Below are positions 33,180 through 41,807 of a DNA stretch of 64,000 bases, one piece after another. The notes under the pieces were generated by a model that made no database searches, was not told the origin of the DNA, and worked only from the letters and a program-made list of their open reading frames with translations. Every line of letters starts with the position of its first letter. Positions within the stretch are counted from its first letter, which is position 1. The position numbers were made by a program, and so were the translations under genes. This stretch comes from Paenibacillus agricola. Lineage in GTDB: Bacteria > Bacillota > Bacilli > Paenibacillales > NBRC-103111. The stretch is from positions 1 to 64,000 of the forward strand of contig NZ_JAAOIW010000020.1 of the NCBI RefSeq assembly GCF_011440305.1, written 5' to 3'.

Positions 33180-34172
33180 ATGAAAAAGACTTTAATTCTT
33201 ACAAGCATTGTATCCCTGTTGATCGTATCCGCTTGCGGACAAACCGCTGCCCCGACTGCCGCACCGGCAGCAACTCCGGCAGCTCCGGCAGCTCCGGCAG
33301 CTTCTGCTCCGGCTGCATCTGCAACAGCTCCGGCCACAACCCCTGCAGGAGCTGCCGTAAAGCCAGTTGCCAAAGAGCCTAAGATTGCCTCCGTTTCCAT
33401 CCATTTAACGAATGACCTGCTGGCACTCGGCATTACCCCAGTTGGCTCTGTGATTGGCGGCGATCTTAAGGCTTTCCTGCCCCACGTAGCTGACCGCTTG
33501 AAAAACACCAAACCATTGGGCGTAGTTACCGAGCCCGATATGGAAGCTATTTTATCGCTGAAGCCTGAAATCATTTACCTGGATAAAATGTATGCCGGAA
33601 CCGATATTGCCAAATACGAAAAGATCGCGCCAACCGTCGTATTTGATCTTGATGAAGGCACATGGCGTGACCATCTCAAAAAAATCGGCAAGCTAACAGA
33701 CCGCGAGCAGCAAGCAGAAACATTTATTAAGGATTATGAAGCCCAAAAAGACCGTGTCAAAGCACTAATCAATGCTAAGATTGGCAAGGATGCTACGGTT
33801 ATGGCCGTCCGTGTTACAGCCAAGGAGCTTCGCGTATTTGGAACAAGACGCCCTATGGGGCCTCTGCTTTTTGAAGACTTGGCTTTAAAGCCGGCCAAAG
33901 GCGTGGAAAAGGTAAGCAAGGATAAAGCCTTTGACGTGATCTCCCAAGAAGTATTGCCGGATTATGATGCAAATGCGATCTTCGTTATCGTGAACAGAGA
34001 TGAAGCCTCCGACAAGCTGTTCAAGCAAATTGAAAGCAATCCGATTTGGCAGGGACTTAAAGCCGTTAAAAATAAAAATGTTTACATGATTCCTGACCAA
34101 CCATGGCTGGATTATTCCGCACTGGGCAGCAAAATGTCTTTGGATGACGCTGAGAAACAATTCGCGAAATAA
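33180..34172 (+). CDS. siderophore-binding lipoprotein of ABC importer
   Basis: 330 residues. The signal peptide ends in the lipobox VSAC (16-19), so Cys19 would be lipid-anchored outside the membrane. Residues about 22-60 are an Ala/Pro/Thr-rich linker. The rest is the FecB/FhuD-type binding fold: PKIASVSIHLTNDLLALGIT, AILSLKPEIIYLDKMYAGTD, FGTRRPMGPLLFEDLALKPA. It captures an iron chelate for the two permeases upstream. RBS TTAGGAGGCTAT. The linker DNA is a run of GCTCCGGCA-like repeats that may vary in length between strains. Confidence 0.9.
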   Translation: MKKTLILTSIVSLLIVSACGQTAAPTAAPAATPAAPAAPAASAPAASATAPATTPAGAAVKPVAKEPKIASVSIHLTNDLLALGITPVGSVIGGDLKAFLPHVADRLKNTKPLGVVTEPDMEAILSLKPEIIYLDKMYAGTDIAKYEKIAPTVVFDLDEGTWRDHLKKIGKLTDREQQAETFIKDYEAQKDRVKALINAKIGKDATVMAVRVTAKELRVFGTRRPMGPLLFEDLALKPAKGVEKVSKDKAFDVISQEVLPDYDANAIFVIVNRDEASDKLFKQIESNPIWQGLKAVKNKNVYMIPDQPWLDYSALGSKMSLDDAEKQFAK

Positions 34173-34181
34173 GCATTAATG

Positions 34182-34213
34182 AAAACGGTCAGGGATCATC
34201 CTGACGGTTTTTT
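34182..34213 (+). terminator. terminator of the siderophore operon
   Basis: AAAACGGTCAGG (34182-34193) pairs, with one mismatch, with CCTGACGGTTTT (34200-34211) and runs into TTTTTT. Confidence 0.85.
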
Positions 34214-34586
34214 ATTGTGTACCAACCAGGCTGGAGCGAGGGCGAGGACAGTTTGATTTCTTCGATCCTGCTTCTGGACACATTCCAGCGGCAGCGTGGA
34301 AAAAATCCTTGCAACTGCACCCCTCCATAACATTCATCAATCCCTTGAGCTGCAATCCGATCCTCTTTGCCCATAGAAGTAACCAACGCTGCCGTTCAAG
34401 CTTTCAAGAGCATACGAGAAGCCGGAGCTGCGGCGATTGTATATGCCCGTATAGGTTCGATGGAACTACCGGGAAACGATAGTTAAAAATAAAAGGCACC
34501 AGCAACAGCAGGATCGGTATTATAATAGCTACCTGCTGTTTGGCTATGTTCTTTAAGGATTTGTTCAGATAACACTCATTTGGCAT
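34189..34586 (-). other. possible decayed ORF on the minus strand
   Basis: Two successive frames, MPNECYLNKSLKNIAKQQVA plus a hydrophobic stretch IIIPILLLLVPFIFNY, and VTSMGKEDRIAAQGIDECYG further on, might be parts of one lost gene. GGAAG precedes the first ATG (34586). No family recognised; the stretch could equally be non-coding. It occupies most of the 589-bp gap between the siderophore operon and the YceI gene. Confidence 0.25.
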
Positions 34587-34634
34587 TCAGCTTCCAGCTT
34601 TATGATATAGGAATAGGCGGGCAAACTGGCAAAC

Positions 34635-34736
34635 TTGACATCTTTCGCACCTTACACTACAGTTAATAGTGTATAATTGTTTAACAAGCGGCTATATGTA
34701 CAGCTTGTCTCGATATAACACTACAATTTGTAGTGT
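34635..34736 (+). promoter_or_regulatory. YceI promoter region with two BlaI/CopY-like operators
   Basis: Two 19-bp inverted repeats, ACACTACAGTTAATAGTGT (34654-34672) and ACACTACAATTTGTAGTGT (34718-34736), are 64 bp apart. Their CTACA...TGTAG core is like operators of the BlaI/MecI/CopY repressors. TTGACA at 34635 and TACAGT or TATAAT around 34658-34678 could be promoter boxes overlapped by the first operator. Repressor identity is inferred; none is encoded nearby. Confidence 0.65.
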
Positions 34737-34761
34737 AACTATTCCACTAGGAGGATGAATT

Positions 34762-35499
34762 ATGAATGCTAGAAAAACGTTACTGTCGATCGGGGTCTTA
34801 GCTGTTTTGGTAGGTGGCGGTTATGCTGCTTACGATTATTACGCAGGCAACCATATTGCCATTCAGCAAGTTATTCCTACCAACCCAGCCGCCCAAACCC
34901 CTGCTTCATCATCTGCCGCATCGGTCCCAGCCACTGCTAATGCTACTGCAGCTACTGCAGCTACTGCAACTAGTGATGCGGCGAAGCTGGACGGCCTGTG
35001 GAATATCCAGCCTGCATCGAAAGTATATCTTTCCGTAACAACCTCCAAGGAAACTGTGAATATCGAAGGTGCTTCTGTCAAAGGAACTTGGACGATTAAT
35101 TCTGCAGACCCTAGCCAAATGAAAGCTGAGGGTATCGTGGATACAACCAAATTCCAATCGGGCAATGCACAAAGAGATAACCATGTAAAAGCAGCTGATA
35201 GTTTAAATGTTGCCGCATTCCCTGAAGCTAAATTCACCGTTAAATCGTTCCAGGACTTCCCGAAGGAATGGAAAGAAGGAAGCAAGGCCTCCTTCAAAAT
35301 GTTAGGAACGCTTACGATAAAAGGAATTTCAAAGGATGTAACCTTTACAAGTGATGCCCTGCTCAGCCAAGGCGCGCTTAGCATTGAGGGCAGCACGGTA
35401 GTTACCTTTGATGATTTTGGCATGAAAAACCCACATACTGTTTTACTGGATACCCAAAACAATGTAACCGTCCAATTGAGGCTTGTGCTTGGGAAGTAA
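34762..35499 (+). CDS. YceI-family protein with N-terminal membrane anchor
   Basis: 245 residues. A membrane segment (residues 7-24, LLSIGVLAVLVGGGYAAYDY) anchors the protein, then an Ala/Thr-rich linker (about 45-73) leads to the YceI lipocalin-like barrel: LDGLWNIQPASKVYLSVTTS, FQSGNAQRDNHVKAADSLNV, FPEAKFTVKSF, GTLTIKGISKDVTFTSDALL. YceI proteins bind isoprenoid or lipid molecules; the exact ligand here is unknown. AGGAGGATGAATT precedes ATG 34762. The two palindromic operators upstream suggest stress-inducible control. Confidence 0.9.
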   Translation: MNARKTLLSIGVLAVLVGGGYAAYDYYAGNHIAIQQVIPTNPAAQTPASSSAASVPATANATAATAATATSDAAKLDGLWNIQPASKVYLSVTTSKETVNIEGASVKGTWTINSADPSQMKAEGIVDTTKFQSGNAQRDNHVKAADSLNVAAFPEAKFTVKSFQDFPKEWKEGSKASFKMLGTLTIKGISKDVTFTSDALLSQGALSIEGSTVVTFDDFGMKNPHTVLLDTQNNVTVQLRLVLGK

Positions 35500-35638
35500 G
35501 GCTTCGCCAATAAAATCCGCCAGCCAGCTTAGTCCTCTAGTCCTTCATTCCTTTTGTCCTTTCGTCACTCAAGTCCTCTAGCGACTTCCCCCAGCTGCTA
35601 TATATGTCATGTAACGTAGGCTGGGCTGGATAGGCTCA

Positions 35639-36496
35639 TTATAGCCTTCTGTACGCTTTGGCATAGTGGCGTATTTTACCAAAGATCCTTTTATCCTTCA
35701 AACGTTTGAATATATAGGGATCTGGAGATGTATTAATCTCAAGCACCCACGGGTGCAGCTCCTTATCCAAGGCTACATCCAATCCGATTTCTTTGATCCC
35801 GCGGAAATTAGAGTGAAGCTGGTTCGCCATAACAAGTCCCAGCTTCCGTAATCGATGAATATATTTGGGTTTTGCAGGACCCGATACATAGGCACCAAGA
35901 AGCTTTTCTATTGGCTCCAATGTCCCACCATTATGGAAGTTCGTAACGATTTTCTTTGGATGCGCCACCCGCCCGATCACACCTGTTGCTTCCCATTTAC
36001 GGCGCGGTGATTGCTGGACCATAACACGAATATCAAAACGCCGATTGCGGTACTTGGTCAGGTGGATGCCCTTCTGAACCAGATAAAGCCGTCTTCTTGT
36101 TAGCTTGAGAATCGAGTTATACATAGGGTCAAAACTTGTAAACGTTTTTTTCACCACCCCAGCTTGGTACCTGAACGGTTTCCCCTCGGATTCGGATACC
36201 TTCTCCACTTTCATGACTCCAATTCCAAAGGTACCACTATCCGGTTTAATATAAACCATGCTGTAACGATTTAACATCTCCTGCAGCGAAGCCCGGGTCA
36301 TTTTTTTCGTATCAGGTACATAGCGGCGTAGCGCGGAATTCCTTAGGATGGCTTTTGTTTTCCTCCATTTGCTGATGATATGTCTCTTACGGTTGACTTT
36401 TGTTTTCCTCCATTTGCTGAGGATATGCCTCTTACGGTTGGCTTTTGTTTTCCTCCATTTGCTGAGGATATGCCTCTTACGGTTGGCTTTACTCAT
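35639..36496 (-). CDS. YheC/YheD-family ATP-grasp protein with N-terminal tandem repeat
   Basis: 285 residues from ATG 36496, which has AAAGGTGGAGCAC before it. Residues 2-47 are three copies of a 15-residue basic unit, KANRKRHILSKWRKT, produced by 45-bp direct repeats. The rest matches YheC/YheD, spore-coat-linked ATP-grasp proteins: MVYIKPDSGTFGIGVMKVEK, TKYRNRRFDIRVMVQQSPR, GVIGRVAHPKKIVTNFHNGG and the magnesium ligands in HPWVLEINTSPDPY. The ligase reaction is unknown. The repeat is not part of the family and is an expansion. Confidence 0.88.
   Translation of the reverse strand: MSKANRKRHILSKWRKTKANRKRHILSKWRKTKVNRKRHIISKWRKTKAILRNSALRRYVPDTKKMTRASLQEMLNRYSMVYIKPDSGTFGIGVMKVEKVSESEGKPFRYQAGVVKKTFTSFDPMYNSILKLTRRRLYLVQKGIHLTKYRNRRFDIRVMVQQSPRRKWEATGVIGRVAHPKKIVTNFHNGGTLEPIEKLLGAYVSGPAKPKYIHRLRKLGLVMANQLHSNFRGIKEIGLDVALDKELHPWVLEINTSPDPYIFKRLKDKRIFGKIRHYAKAYRRL
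36353..36487. repeat. three tandem 45-bp repeats in the YheC/YheD gene
   Basis: Copies at 36353-36397, 36398-36442 and 36443-36487 differ at only a few bases. As 45 is a multiple of three, copy-number change would keep the reading frame. Confidence 0.93.
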
Positions 36497-36714
36497 GTGC
36501 TCCACCTTTCTAATCTCATCTGGACACCATATTGTATGCGCCTTAAAAAGCTCTGGTTAGGGCTTTTGGGATTTTCCTCTGCCCAGATCATTTAATGACT
36601 TTTTCTTCCTTTTCCACTAAAATAAAATGATGGCAACGATATATAAAGTAAAGTTCAGGATGCAATGAGTGAACGGTAAGCGTTATTAGCCTGCCAATGG
36701 AAAAGAGGTAGAAG

Positions 36715-37149
36715 ATGGGCAAGATCAATAAAATGGAATGCCTCGGCTGCCGTATCGCTAACGGAGTTGAGCCCAACTTACATATCATTTGGGAAACGGA
36801 GCTGGTCACCTGCGTTCTGGATATCGCCCCCTTTCATGAAGGTCATACGCTTATTCTGCCAAAGAAACACTACTGGGATGCCGAAGAAATGGATGATGAA
36901 ACCGCACATGCGGTTATGGACACCTCAATCAGGTTATCCAAAGTATTAAAGCAGTTATTCCACCCAGATGGCATCACCATGTGCCAGAATGGGGGAGTTT
37001 TTAATGACTTGACGCATTATCATATGCACATCATCCCCAGATTTAAAGGCGATGGCTTCTCTTGGAGCGAGCCTCTTTTCCCTCATGGCGCGGAAAAGCA
37101 TTTAAGCGAGACCAGGGATCAAATCGCAAAAGTACTAGCTACAGGATGA
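36715..37149 (+). CDS. HIT-family hydrolase
   Basis: 144 residues. HYHMHIIPRF is the histidine triad; CLGCRIANG near the start is the CxxC pair; VLDIAPFHEGHTLILPKKHY is the nucleotide-pocket strand. Same family as the protein at 15144 but with a different N-terminus. AAGAGGTAGAAG precedes ATG 36715. It probably hydrolyses adenosine dinucleotides or AMP conjugates. Confidence 0.9.
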   Translation: MGKINKMECLGCRIANGVEPNLHIIWETELVTCVLDIAPFHEGHTLILPKKHYWDAEEMDDETAHAVMDTSIRLSKVLKQLFHPDGITMCQNGGVFNDLTHYHMHIIPRFKGDGFSWSEPLFPHGAEKHLSETRDQIAKVLATG

Positions 37150-37197
37150 GCCATGGGCAGCATGATGGGGAGTACACGATCAATCGTTAAATCTCGT

Positions 37198-37233
37198 CAA
37201 AAAAAATGGCTCCTAGACTATCCTAGGAGCCAT
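37198..37233 (-). terminator. terminator of the manganese catalase gene
   Basis: ATGGCTCCTAG (37206-37216) pairs with CTAGGAGCCAT (37223-37233). Read on the minus strand the stem is followed by TTTTTTT. Confidence 0.8.
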
Positions 37234-37275
37234 CTCTTAACATTTACTCCCCGATTAATGTGGGGGAGTTTTTTA

Positions 37276-38178
37276 CTATTCAGAAATATTACCCGCCATT
37301 TTAAGCCGCTTTGCGATGGCTTTAAATTCCTCTGCGGAAATGCCAGGTGCATATTCCTCCTCAAGAGGAGGAGCCTCTGCGATAGGAACGCCTTTAGGCG
37401 CACCTTGGATAACTTCAAGTGGAAGACCATCCTCAGGATGTGTGCCCTTCCATATCTGGTCGATGGCATTGAAGTCTTTATCACTCCAAGTGTAAAGCTT
37501 CGTATGCACCCCTTTTTCCTCATATTTTCTCGCTTCGTTAAATGCCTTATTGCTTAAGGAAGGGATGGGCACTAATTTGGTCACATTAACCCCAGTTGCG
37601 ATCTCCAATGCCTTGGCATAGGCTACAACATGAACGCCGCCACGAACAAGAAGGAAGCCTATAACTTCGCGCGCCGCCGGATGGTCGGCCATTTCGTACA
37701 CCTTCATTTTATGGGTTCTGGCGCCACATTCAAGGAAGAAGTTGTGCAGCAAATCCTCGACCAGATTGCCGCTGTTAAACACATTGGCTCCCGTCCACGG
37801 ATTGCCCATGGAGTCGAAAGGCATAGCACCTTGTGCACCTGCCAAGAAGTGGTAAGATAAGCGAGCATCTTTAACGGAGCCCAGCGGAGTACCGTCCGGC
37901 TCTTTATAGCTGGTCGAGCCTCTCAAGCATTTATTGATTGCATGCGAAACCAGCTCAACGTGCCCAAGCTCTTCCGCAGTTATACTCATCACCAAATCAT
38001 AGAAAGGCTTTAATTTTTCCTTGGAGCGGAAATTAAAGGATTGGTACAGATAATTGTTTAGCGTCGACATTTCTCCGAACTTCCCGCCTAATAACTCTTG
38101 TACAGCAGCTGCTGCATTAGGATCTGGCTTCTCGACCTCAGGGATTTCAATGGCTATTTCATCCATACGCTTGAACAT
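37276..38178 (-). CDS. manganese catalase
   Basis: 300 residues, the usual length. It converts hydrogen peroxide to water and oxygen at a dimanganese site in a four-helix bundle. The ligands can be placed as Glu36 (GKFGEMSTLNNY), Glu70 and His73 (TAEELGHVE), Glu150 (FFLECGARTHK) and His183 (RGGVHVVAY), with the same spacing as in the Lactobacillus enzyme (35, 66, 69, 148, 181). Related to YdbD and the spore-coat catalase group. ATG 38178 is behind AGGAGGCGAAGAAATT. Probable spore or stationary-phase role is inferred. Confidence 0.95.
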   Translation of the reverse strand: MFKRMDEIAIEIPEVEKPDPNAAAAVQELLGGKFGEMSTLNNYLYQSFNFRSKEKLKPFYDLVMSITAEELGHVELVSHAINKCLRGSTSYKEPDGTPLGSVKDARLSYHFLAGAQGAMPFDSMGNPWTGANVFNSGNLVEDLLHNFFLECGARTHKMKVYEMADHPAAREVIGFLLVRGGVHVVAYAKALEIATGVNVTKLVPIPSLSNKAFNEARKYEEKGVHTKLYTWSDKDFNAIDQIWKGTHPEDGLPLEVIQGAPKGVPIAEAPPLEEEYAPGISAEEFKAIAKRLKMAGNISE

Positions 38179-38324
38179 AATTTCTTCGCCTCCTAGTGTT
38201 TACATGTTATCCCTATATAGTTAAACTAATTCTACAAGGAATAAACACTAGGACTACTGAAAGAGAAAAAGATAGAAGGGATTTGCCAGTGTCGCAAAAC
38301 TGCTCCCGTTTTCTATGCAAGCCA

Positions 38325-38356
38325 AAAAAAGCTACTTCAGCAGAAGCAGCTTTTTT
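38325..38356. terminator. hairpin terminator after the CcdC-like gene
   Basis: AAAAAAGCTACTTC pairs with GAAGCAGCTTTTTT with one mismatch. T runs on both strands; serves the minus-strand gene ending at 38361. Confidence 0.75.
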
Positions 38357-38360
38357 CGCT

Positions 38361-38894
38361 TTAGCTTATATCCAGCTTGGAAGCCGGTTCAAGCTCTTTA
38401 GACTTGCCGAGCAAATACGTGAAGTAACGGATGTAAAATGAAATCAACACAAAGAAAATGCCAACGGTGACCGGGTCCTTCGTATAGCTGTCCAGCGAAG
38501 GCGCTGCACCTGACTGGAAAAGCACAGGGTTATTCAAATAAATCGAAAGAAGCTTGTAAATAATCCTACCCAGCAGCAATACGATCAATGTAATCTCCAC
38601 CCACAGGGCGGTTCGATAGTACCAGGCATCTACCCGTTTCTCGAAGCGGATATGCTTGATCGCATAAAAAGCCAATACGAGACCGGCTGCCAGCCCAATG
38701 CCATCTGCAACCAAATTAAGTGGGTGCAGAAAGCCAACATATAGAAATATACAGCCAAGCAACCCGAACATAACAGTCCGAAATATAAGCCGGGTGCGGG
38801 ACAGCTTCTGATAACCCACGGTCCGTTTCACTCTGCGATAAATCGCGAAGGCCACAATTGCCATGATAAGGATCGTTGATCCCAAGTGCTCCAT
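38361..38894 (-). CDS. CcdC-like (DUF1453) membrane protein
   Basis: 177 residues with about five transmembrane helices (STILIMAIVAFAIYRR, RTVMFGLLGCIFLYVGFLH, GIGLAAGLVLAFYAI, LWVEITLIVLLLGRIIYKLL, PVTVGIFFVLISFYIRYFTY). It resembles CcdC, a membrane protein linked to cytochrome c biogenesis, but its role is not proven even there. GGAG lies nine bases before ATG 38894. It follows prfC on the same strand after 30 bp and may be co-transcribed. Confidence 0.72.
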   Translation of the reverse strand: MEHLGSTILIMAIVAFAIYRRVKRTVGYQKLSRTRLIFRTVMFGLLGCIFLYVGFLHPLNLVADGIGLAAGLVLAFYAIKHIRFEKRVDAWYYRTALWVEITLIVLLLGRIIYKLLSIYLNNPVLFQSGAAPSLDSYTKDPVTVGIFFVLISFYIRYFTYLLGKSKELEPASKLDIS

Positions 38895-38924
38895 TAAGGC
38901 TTGCTCCTTCCATCAAAGCGTTAC

Positions 38925-40508
38925 TTAAGGCGCATTCTCCAAAAACTGGGCATTTGGACTTTTATCCATCGCCGAACGCATCGCATATTCACTCTCGAAC
39001 AGAACAACGAAATTATTGTTTTTATCCTTCACCAGCTGCGAGTTAATACGGAACTTGGCTGAATCGACATCCTTATCGATAATCCATCTGGCAAATTGGA
39101 AATTCATCCGTTGCAGCTGCACCTCGACACCATATTCAGCTTTCATCCGGTATTCGAATACTTCGAATTGCAGCTGTCCGACAACGCCAAGAATCATATC
39201 ATCGAAACCGATGGTACGAAACACTTGAATAGTGCCTTCCTCTGTCAATTGGTCGACACCTTTTTGGAATTGCTTGTGCTTTAAGGCATTTTTGACCGAT
39301 ACCTTGGAGAACAATTCTGGAGAAAAGGTGGGCAACTCGTCGAACTCATAATTGCCCCCTTGGCATAACGTATCCCCGATCCGAAAAATTCCTGGGTCAA
39401 ACAGCCCGATAATATCTCCAGGATAAGCCTCCTCCACAATATCGCGATCCTGCGCCAGAAACTGCTGAGGCTGCGCAAGCTTAATGTCTTTGCCAGGGCG
39501 AACATGCTTGACCGACATACCGCGCTCAAACTTGCCTGAGCAAATGCGCAGAAAGGCGATACGGTCACGGTGAGCCGGGTTCATATTCGCCTGAATTTTA
39601 AACACATAACCGGAAAATTGCTCATTCAGCGGATCAATGGCTCCTTGTGTGCTTCGGCGCGGCGTGGGCACTGGCGCAAGCTGCAAGAAATTCTCAAGAA
39701 ACGTTTGTACGCCGAAATTGTTGATGGCACTGCCGAAGAACACAGGCGTTAGCTCGCCGGTGCGTACTTTCTCATAATCGAACGGGTCGCCTGCGACATC
39801 GAGCAGCTCCAGATCCTGCGCAAGCTGATCGTAAAGAAATTCGCCTGCCAGCTCTTTAACCATATCATCCCCGTAGCCGCTCACCTTGCGTACATGGATC
39901 TCTTTATGGTCTTCGCCTTGAAATAGCTCTACCTGCGTTTGATGGCGGTCGTATACGCCGCGGAACTGCTTGCCTGAGCCAATCGGCCAGTTCATCGGAT
40001 AAGAACGGATGCCTAATACCTCTTCCAGCTCTTCTAGAAGATCGAATGGGTCTCGGCCTTCACGGTCCATTTTATTGATAAAGGTAAAGATGGGAATTCC
40101 CCGTTTTCGGCAAACCTGGAACAGCTTCTTGGTTTGCATTTCCACCCCTTTGGCAGAGTCGATCAGCATCACGGCACTATCTGCCGCGGTTAAGGTACGA
40201 TACGTATCCTCGGAAAAGTCTTGGTGGCCAGGTGTATCCAAAATATTAACTCGATGCCCGTCATAATCGAATTGCATAACACTTGAGGTAACCGAAATCC
40301 CTCTTTGCTTTTCGATTTCCATCCAGTCGGAGGTAGCATGCTTGCTGGCTTTGCGTCCTTTAACTGTGCCTGCCAGGCGGATTGCGCCTCCGAATAATAG
40401 AAGCTTCTCGGTCAATGTTGTTTTACCGGCATCGGGATGGGAAATAATCGCAAACGTGCGGCGTTTCTGGACTTCCTCTTGCATCTTCTGTAGGGTATCT
40501 ATGCTCAT
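38925..40508 (-). CDS. prfC: peptide chain release factor 3
   Basis: 527 residues, a translational GTPase that recycles release factors 1 and 2. The GTP loop is SHPDAGKTTL (from 23), followed by DTPGHQDFSEDTY and FINKMDREGRDP for base recognition. The domain II stretch FSGYVFKIQANMNPAHRDRI and the C-terminal GVVGQLQFEVFEYRMKAEYG distinguish RF3 from EF-G. AAGGAAGGAA precedes ATG 40508. Complete, housekeeping-like. Confidence 0.97.
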   Translation of the reverse strand: MSIDTLQKMQEEVQKRRTFAIISHPDAGKTTLTEKLLLFGGAIRLAGTVKGRKASKHATSDWMEIEKQRGISVTSSVMQFDYDGHRVNILDTPGHQDFSEDTYRTLTAADSAVMLIDSAKGVEMQTKKLFQVCRKRGIPIFTFINKMDREGRDPFDLLEELEEVLGIRSYPMNWPIGSGKQFRGVYDRHQTQVELFQGEDHKEIHVRKVSGYGDDMVKELAGEFLYDQLAQDLELLDVAGDPFDYEKVRTGELTPVFFGSAINNFGVQTFLENFLQLAPVPTPRRSTQGAIDPLNEQFSGYVFKIQANMNPAHRDRIAFLRICSGKFERGMSVKHVRPGKDIKLAQPQQFLAQDRDIVEEAYPGDIIGLFDPGIFRIGDTLCQGGNYEFDELPTFSPELFSKVSVKNALKHKQFQKGVDQLTEEGTIQVFRTIGFDDMILGVVGQLQFEVFEYRMKAEYGVEVQLQRMNFQFARWIIDKDVDSAKFRINSQLVKDKNNNFVVLFESEYAMRSAMDKSPNAQFLENAP

Positions 40509-40545
40509 GTGATTGTTTATTCCTTCCTTATCTATATCTTTTATA

Positions 40546-41607
40546 TTAGATCTTTATATGCCAATCCGCTTCTTTAAGCCAGGTGCGGTTGCTAAATTCA
40601 CGGCCGCGCAGAGTGACATGGTCTTTATATACTTGCACGTAAAGGCCTTGGGACTTGTTCTTGAATTCATTCTGGAAGCTGCGGTTCAAGACACGGCCAA
40701 CCGACGAATTGTGAAAATAATGGAATGTTTCTTTCAGATAGTGCTCCGAACCGTTTTGGAAATCCTGGTGGCGATGGCCGCAGAACACAAAGACGTTGGG
40801 GTAGGGCTTTAGTATTTCACGGAATTGCTTGGCTCGTATCAACGAATGGTTGCCGCCGTCAGATCCAATAGCAGGCAAAGGCTGGTGCGTCATCACAAAT
40901 ATCGGCTTGCTATCCTTATGCTTAGCCAGCTCGTCCTTGAGCCAATTCATTTGGTCGTCGGAGTACCAAGCACCCTCGCCAACCTCCGGCTTCTCTTGGA
41001 CGTAAGCTTCCTGCGAAAGCAACAGCAGGGTTAAGCCATTCATTTCAACAGTGTAATAAGGCTTCTCCAGGTTGAAAAACTTCTGGAACCGCTCGCGTGA
41101 TTGCCAATCTGTCTTGCCGTTGGGCATCGTATCTTTATTAAACGCACCTTTTTTGTCGATCCAAATATCATAATAATCGTGGTTGCCCATATTGGCGTAA
41201 AGTGGGGGCAGCTTATAGCCACTTAATATTTGGTTTAGCTCCTTGTAGCTTTCCTCATCACCATAGTCTGTTATATCCCCCGTCATTACGACCGTATCCA
41301 CTGGGGCATCAAACTGCTTGATATCATTCAACGCTTCCTTCAAATGCTGCACGGTAAGAGGATCATAAAGCGATATATGCAGATCGCTTAATATCATAAA
41401 CGATAATAAGGGATCGTTCGTAGAAGCCGTTGCTTCCTTGGCTGCGGGTTGCTCCTGCATCTCTCCAGCCAAAGGGTTTGTTACAGCTGTCTTCGAGCCT
41501 GCCTGCCGGTTCACCGAGCGCTGCAGCAAATGGACCAGACCGGTAGAAGCTGCTCCAATCATGACCACAAGCCCCAGCATCCAGCGTATAAAAGCTCGAC
41601 GCGACAT
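40546..41607 (-). CDS. membrane-anchored metallophosphoesterase
   Basis: 353 residues from ATG 41607 (MSRRAFIRWMLGLVV), after TTCAGGAGGTTAACGAA. A membrane anchor (residues about 8-27) places the enzyme outside the membrane. The calcineurin-like motifs are complete: SDLHIS with Asp75 and His77, GDITDYGDE with Asp111, GNHDYYD with Asn142 and His143, MTHQPLP and FCGHRHQDF. Substrate unknown; related Bacillota proteins include extracytoplasmic phosphoesterases. Expressed separately from prfC. Confidence 0.9.
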   Translation of the reverse strand: MSRRAFIRWMLGLVVMIGAASTGLVHLLQRSVNRQAGSKTAVTNPLAGEMQEQPAAKEATASTNDPLLSFMILSDLHISLYDPLTVQHLKEALNDIKQFDAPVDTVVMTGDITDYGDEESYKELNQILSGYKLPPLYANMGNHDYYDIWIDKKGAFNKDTMPNGKTDWQSRERFQKFFNLEKPYYTVEMNGLTLLLLSQEAYVQEKPEVGEGAWYSDDQMNWLKDELAKHKDSKPIFVMTHQPLPAIGSDGGNHSLIRAKQFREILKPYPNVFVFCGHRHQDFQNGSEHYLKETFHYFHNSSVGRVLNRSFQNEFKNKSQGLYVQVYKDHVTLRGREFSNRTWLKEADWHIKI

Positions 41608-41697
41608 ATTCGTTAACCTCCTGAATGTCTCCAATAATATGTCATCCTATTATATCTTGTTATGCAGGGTTCTGTACACTTTTTACAGGCAGGCATA

Positions 41698-41732
41698 CAA
41701 AAAAAGGCCCGTACCGGGTAAAGTACGAGCCT
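41698..41732 (-). terminator. terminator of zwf
   Basis: AGGCCCGTAC (41705-41714) pairs with GTACGAGCCT (41723-41732) except one position. The minus strand continues into TTTTTTT. Confidence 0.7.
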
Positions 41733-41807
41733 CCTTGATCAAGTATAGGTTTGTCACAAATATTGGGCAGGATTAGGCGATTTTGAATTATATCCAACTA
41801 TTTCGGG

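Noticed and set aside
34863-35510. 215-codon minus-strand ORF opposite the YceI gene
   Set aside because: Antisense of a well-supported gene; no domain recognised.
36599-36714. Small ORF or regulatory RNA before the HIT gene
   Set aside because: Only 116 bases, no hairpin or ribosome binding site other than that of the HIT gene.
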